NCBI GenBank assembly: GCA_003250275.1
Contig: QKGW01000364.1
Span: 1 to 8,451 of the forward strand
DNA length: 8,451 nt
Direction of reading: 5' to 3'
Origin: Alphaproteobacteria bacterium
GTDB taxonomy: Bacteria > Pseudomonadota > Alphaproteobacteria > Rhodospirillales > Rhodospirillaceae
The notes under the pieces were generated by a model. The model was not told the DNA's origin, did no database searches, and saw only the letters and a list, made by a program, of their open reading frames with translations. Position numbers and translations under genes: made by a program. This document shows, in pieces, positions 6,317 through 8,451 of the stretch. Each line of letters starts with the position of its first letter. Positions within the stretch are counted from its first letter, which is position 1.

Positions 6317-7777
6317 TCACCAGGCGCCCAGAACCTTGAGCCACGCCGTCGCCACCCCGATCCAGATCGTCAGGTTGAAGAGGCTCATCACGAAGTTCTT
6401 CCGCCACCACTCGACGGTGGGGAAATACCCTTGGGCGAACAACAGCGTGGGCGCCGCGCCGCCGTAGTGCGTGATGGTGGAAAAGTAGCTCGACAGGAAC
6501 GCGAAGACCATCACCGCCAGGACCGGCGGCACGCCCACCGCCACCGCGGTGCCGACGAACGCCGCGTACATCGCCGCGACGTGCGAGGTCAGCGAGGCGA
6601 AGAAGTAGTGGGCGTAGAAGTAGACCAGCGCGAGGGCGACGAACGCCACCGGCCACGTCCACCCGTCCACCGCCGCCGCGTTGAGCTGGCTGAACCACGG
6701 AATGAACCCGAGGGTGTTGAGGAAGTTCGCCATCGTCAGCAGGCACGCGAACCACACCAGGGTATCCCAGGCGGTGCGTTCGCCGGTGACGTCGGACCAG
6801 TCGAGCGCGCCCGAGAACAGCAGCACCAGGAGCCCGACGATGGTCGCGGTGGTGGAGTTGACGCCGAGCATCACCGCGCCGACGGTCCACAGCAGGAGCA
6901 GCAGGAAGATCACGAACAGCACGAGCTTCTCGTGAACCGACAGCGGCCCCATTTCGCGCAGGTGCTGGGCGGCGTTGGCGGCCACCTCGGGAGTGTCCTT
7001 CACCTGCGGCGGGCTGACGAGATAGCAGACCAGCGGGATCAGCAGCAGCGACAGCACGCCCGGCAGCAGCGCGTACAGCGCCCACGAGGTCCAGGTGATG
7101 GTGACGCCGAACTGGGTGGCGAAGCCGACCATCAGCGGGTTGGCCGCCATCGCGGTCAGGAACATCGCGCTCGACGCCGAGTTCATGTGCGCCTCGGTGA
7201 GCGTCAGATACTTGCCGATGCGGTCGGCCGAGGGCGAATTGGGCTCGGAATCGTAGGTGCTCGCCACCGCCGTGAGGATCGGCAGGACGATCGCGCCGCC
7301 GCGTGCCATCGCCGAGGGCGTCGCCGGCGCGAGCACCAAGTCGGTGAACCCGAGGCCGTAGGCGACGCCGAGCGAATGCCGCCCGAGCTTGGCGACGAAG
7401 AAGTAGGCGATGCGCTTGCCGAGGCCGCTCTTGATGATCGCGCGGGAGATGAAGATCGCCATCAGGATCATCCACAGCACCGAGTTGCCGAAGCCCGACA
7501 TCCCCTGCGCCGGCGTCAGCACCTTGGTGAAGATCGCCACGCCGATGCCCGCGAGCGCGAGAACGCTCAACGGGAACGGCTGGAGAATCAGACCGATGAT
7601 GGTGAGCACGAAAATGATGAACAAATGCCACGCCGCGGGCTTCAAACCCTCGGGCACGGGCAACGTCGTCCACGCCATGAACCCGACCGCGAACAGCACG
7701 GCGACGATGAACAGGGAACGGTACGCCGGTAGTTTCCAGGCGGCGCCCGCAGGCGCCGCGACCGATTGATTTGCCAT
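6317..7777 (-). CDS. DASS (SLC13-type) anion:sodium symporter family carboxylate transporter
   Basis: This 486-residue inner-membrane protein has about a dozen hydrophobic segments, starting near 20–38, 50–66 and 70–86. It belongs to the divalent anion:sodium symporter family that includes CitT, TtdT and the plant 2-oxoglutarate/malate translocator. Diagnostic segments are V-L-A-P-A-T-P-S-A-M-A-R-G-G at 148–161 (first re-entrant hairpin), F-F-A-S-L-T-S-H-V-A-A-M-Y at 392–404 (second hairpin) and T-H-Y-G-G-A-A-P at 436–443. In most family members the first hairpin tip reads S-N-T or S-T-T; here it is S-A-M (155–157), which may change ion or substrate binding. The ATG at 7777 has GGGGAGG about 7 bases upstream. 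As first gene of the operon with a LysR gene and a muconate-type cycloisomerase, it probably imports the pathway's acid substrate (muconate or another dicarboxylate). That substrate is inferred. Confidence 0.9.
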   Translation of the reverse strand: MANQSVAAPAGAAWKLPAYRSLFIVAVLFAVGFMAWTTLPVPEGLKPAAWHLFIIFVLTIIGLILQPFPLSVLALAGIGVAIFTKVLTPAQGMSGFGNSVLWMILMAIFISRAIIKSGLGKRIAYFFVAKLGRHSLGVAYGLGFTDLVLAPATPSAMARGGAIVLPILTAVASTYDSEPNSPSADRIGKYLTLTEAHMNSASSAMFLTAMAANPLMVGFATQFGVTITWTSWALYALLPGVLSLLLIPLVCYLVSPPQVKDTPEVAANAAQHLREMGPLSVHEKLVLFVIFLLLLLWTVGAVMLGVNSTTATIVGLLVLLFSGALDWSDVTGERTAWDTLVWFACLLTMANFLNTLGFIPWFSQLNAAAVDGWTWPVAFVALALVYFYAHYFFASLTSHVAAMYAAFVGTAVAVGVPPVLAVMVFAFLSSYFSTITHYGGAAPTLLFAQGYFPTVEWWRKNFVMSLFNLTIWIGVATAWLKVLGAW

Positions 7778-7893
7778 TGTCTTGACCTCCCCAGGGGTGT
7801 TGCTGCCGCATTTCGAAAGGTGCGGGACAGATCAACCCTTGGTTCGCATGTATCATGGCGTTACCAAGACGACAACATGAAAAACCGCCTGAA

Positions 7894-7916
7894 ATTGTTC
7901 AGAATTCCTGAACAAT
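7894..7916. promoter_or_regulatory. Candidate LysR operator 1 (inverted repeat, T-N11-A)
   Basis: Perfect 9-bp arms ATTGTTCAG (7894–7902) and CTGAACAAT (7908–7916) flank the 5-base centre AATTC. T7899 and A7911 meet the T-N11-A rule of LysR-type binding sites. It lies about 117 bases upstream of the transporter start, a plausible place for control of that operon and possibly autoregulation. Another regulator family binding this palindrome is possible. Confidence 0.6.
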
Positions 7917-8007
7917 AAAGATAAATTTGAAAATTATGTGGGTTATCTGCGGCATATGCCGGCGATTTTGCAAGTTCCATCTGCGGAAATCGACAAATAT
8001 CTTCATC

Positions 8008-8024
8008 GTTTTGCTTTACAAAAC
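8008..8024. promoter_or_regulatory. Candidate LysR operator 2 (inverted repeat, T-N11-A)
   Basis: Arms GTTTTG (8008–8013) and CAAAAC (8019–8024) flank the 5-base centre CTTTA, so geometry, spacer length and the outer GTT/AAC match operator 1; T8010 and A8022 satisfy T-N11-A. The two centres lie 111 bp apart. If catC starts transcription near 8072, this site is centred near -56, where LysR activators commonly bind. The assignment to the regulator in this window is inferred. Confidence 0.5.
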
Positions 8025-8036
8025 AACGAACGTCAT

Positions 8037-8065
8037 TTTCTGAATAGTTGGATCAACTGTATATT
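8037..8065 (+). promoter_or_regulatory. Possible catC promoter
   Basis: TATATT at 8060–8065 matches five of six positions of the -10 consensus. The hexamer 17 bases upstream (8037–8042, TTTCTG) is a poor -35, which is common at activator-dependent promoters. The predicted start near 8072 gives a leader of about 100 bases. The inverted repeat AGTTG/CAACT (8046–8058) lies between the two hexamers. Confidence 0.35.
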
Positions 8066-8074
8066 CTGTTGCCC

Positions 8075-8136
8075 GTGCTCCCGCCCGATGGTATAGGAGA
8101 AAACATCCCCGGCGGCATCGGGCCGCACGGGAGCGC
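8075..8136 (+). other. Stem-loop in the catC leader
   Basis: GCTCCCG (8077–8083) pairs with CGGGAGC (8128–8134), and directly inside it CCCGATG (8084–8090) pairs with CATCGGG (8116–8122), giving 14 paired bases interrupted by a 5-base bulge (8123–8127) on the 3' side. The apical part contains an AGGAG that serves no visible start codon. If transcription begins near 8072 the structure would sit at the very 5' end of the catC mRNA, where it could protect against decay or modulate translation. No known riboswitch was recognised. Confidence 0.45.
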
Positions 8137-8170
8137 CATTTCCGGCGCGCAACCTCCAGGAGATGCAACG

Positions 8171-8451
8171 ATGCTGTTTCTGGTGCGTATGGACGTCCAT
8201 CCGCCGCTCGACATGCCGGCGGAACGATTCGCGGAGATCAAGGCCACGGAGAAGGCCTATTCCCAGGCGCTGCAGCGCGACGGGCGCTGGGCGCACATCT
8301 GGCGGGTCGTCGGCTGCTACAGCAACTATTCGATCTTCGACGTTGCGAGCAACGACGAGCTCCACACCCTGTTGCAGGACCTGCCGCTCTATCCCTACAG
8401 CAGCTTCGCGGTCACGCCGCTCGCCACCCACCCCTCGGACATCGCCGCCCA
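8171..8451 (+). CDS. catC: Muconolactone delta-isomerase CatC, 3' end cut by window
   Basis: CatC (EC 5.3.3.4) converts muconolactone to beta-ketoadipate enol-lactone, the step after muconate cycloisomerase in catechol degradation; it is a small cytoplasmic protein forming a ferredoxin-like decamer in Pseudomonas. The ATG at 8171 has AGGAG (8158–8162) 8 bases upstream. The 93 visible residues match the family nearly end to end: MLFLVRMDV start, the E-K-A segment, G-R-W-A-H-I-W-R-V-V-G-C-Y-S-N-Y-S-I-F-D-V, S-N-D-E-L-H-T-L-L, L-P-L-Y-P-Y, and V-T-P-L-A-T-H-P-S-D-I. Family members are about 92–97 residues, so only the last few codons and the stop are missing. It is transcribed away from the transporter–LysR–cycloisomerase operon and may lead a second operon with other cat genes beyond the window. 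Confidence 0.95.
   Translation, partial: MLFLVRMDVHPPLDMPAERFAEIKATEKAYSQALQRDGRWAHIWRVVGCYSNYSIFDVASNDELHTLLQDLPLYPYSSFAVTPLATHPSDIAA

Larger units (their letters stand above)
7778..8170. promoter_or_regulatory. Divergent control region between the transporter operon and catC
   Basis: This 393-base stretch has no credible gene. Its core (7861–8070) is about 36% GC by hand count, against roughly 70% in the genes around it, as expected for promoters and regulator sites. It holds the two LysR-type inverted repeats listed separately and a 12-bp palindrome CGGCATATGCCG (7950–7961). It also has a direct repeat ATCTGCGG (7945–7952 and 7979–7986), an inverted repeat AGTTG-gat-CAACT (8046–8058), a -10-like box and a leader hairpin before catC. 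The promoter of the minus-strand operon must lie here too, but no good -35/-10 pair could be picked for it. Confidence 0.75.

Noticed and set aside
6308..7732. 474-codon plus-strand frame opposite the transporter
   Set aside because: Shadow of the transporter gene, with H/R/E/Q-rich sequence and no domain.
5388..7856. LysR fused to a long upstream reading frame (822 codons)
   Set aside because: The part before 6305 is an out-of-frame reading of the transporter gene; the LysR start is placed by GGAGG and the helix-turn-helix.
8033..8431. 132-codon minus-strand frame opposite catC
   Set aside because: catC is unmistakable on the plus strand and the antisense frame shows no recognisable protein.

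Overview
The window comes from a high-GC proteobacterium. Coding regions are strongly G/C-biased at third positions, with long spurious open frames on the opposite strands. The order aminotransferase–ftsK–lolA and the style of FtsK and LolA point to an alphaproteobacterium, probably near Rhodospirillales; the genus cannot be told from the sequence.

Left part (1–3278, plus strand): a core housekeeping block. It holds the 3' end of a PLP-dependent class I/II aminotransferase (DapC-like), then the complete chromosome translocase ftsK eight bases later, then lolA, the periplasmic lipoprotein carrier, whose GTG start directly abuts the ftsK stop. A 250-base gap follows (3279–3528). It holds several RNA-capable hairpins and a textbook intrinsic terminator, and may encode or be processed into a small RNA.

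Middle part (3529–4254): a single plus-strand gene for a fumarylacetoacetate-hydrolase-family enzyme of the fumarylpyruvate hydrolase/acylpyruvase type. Its Shine-Dalgarno sequence lies inside a short perfect hairpin. A strong hairpin with an A-tract to its left terminates the minus-strand operon that converges on this gene.

Right part (4288–8451): an accessory catabolic module that looks like part of the catechol branch of the beta-ketoadipate pathway. On the minus strand, in transcription order, are a DASS/SLC13-type carboxylate transporter (7777–6317), a LysR-type regulator (6305–5388) and a muconate-cycloisomerase-type enolase-superfamily enzyme (5391–4288). These are tightly packed, with an 11-base gap and then a 4-base ATGA overlap, so they are probably one operon. 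Diverging from it on the plus strand is a clear catC, muconolactone isomerase, cut by the window end. Between them lies a 393-base regulatory region whose core (7861–8070) is only about 36% GC. It carries two inverted repeats of the same 17-bp geometry fitting the LysR T-N11-A pattern, other symmetric elements, a -10-like box and a leader hairpin before catC.

Inferred working model: the transporter imports a carboxylate such as muconate or a related acid, the cycloisomerase lactonises it, CatC isomerises the lactone to the enol-lactone, and the LysR protein senses an intermediate and controls both divergent transcription units. The catechol dioxygenase and later pathway steps are not in the window. 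No tRNA, rRNA, CRISPR array, insertion sequence or phage gene was seen.
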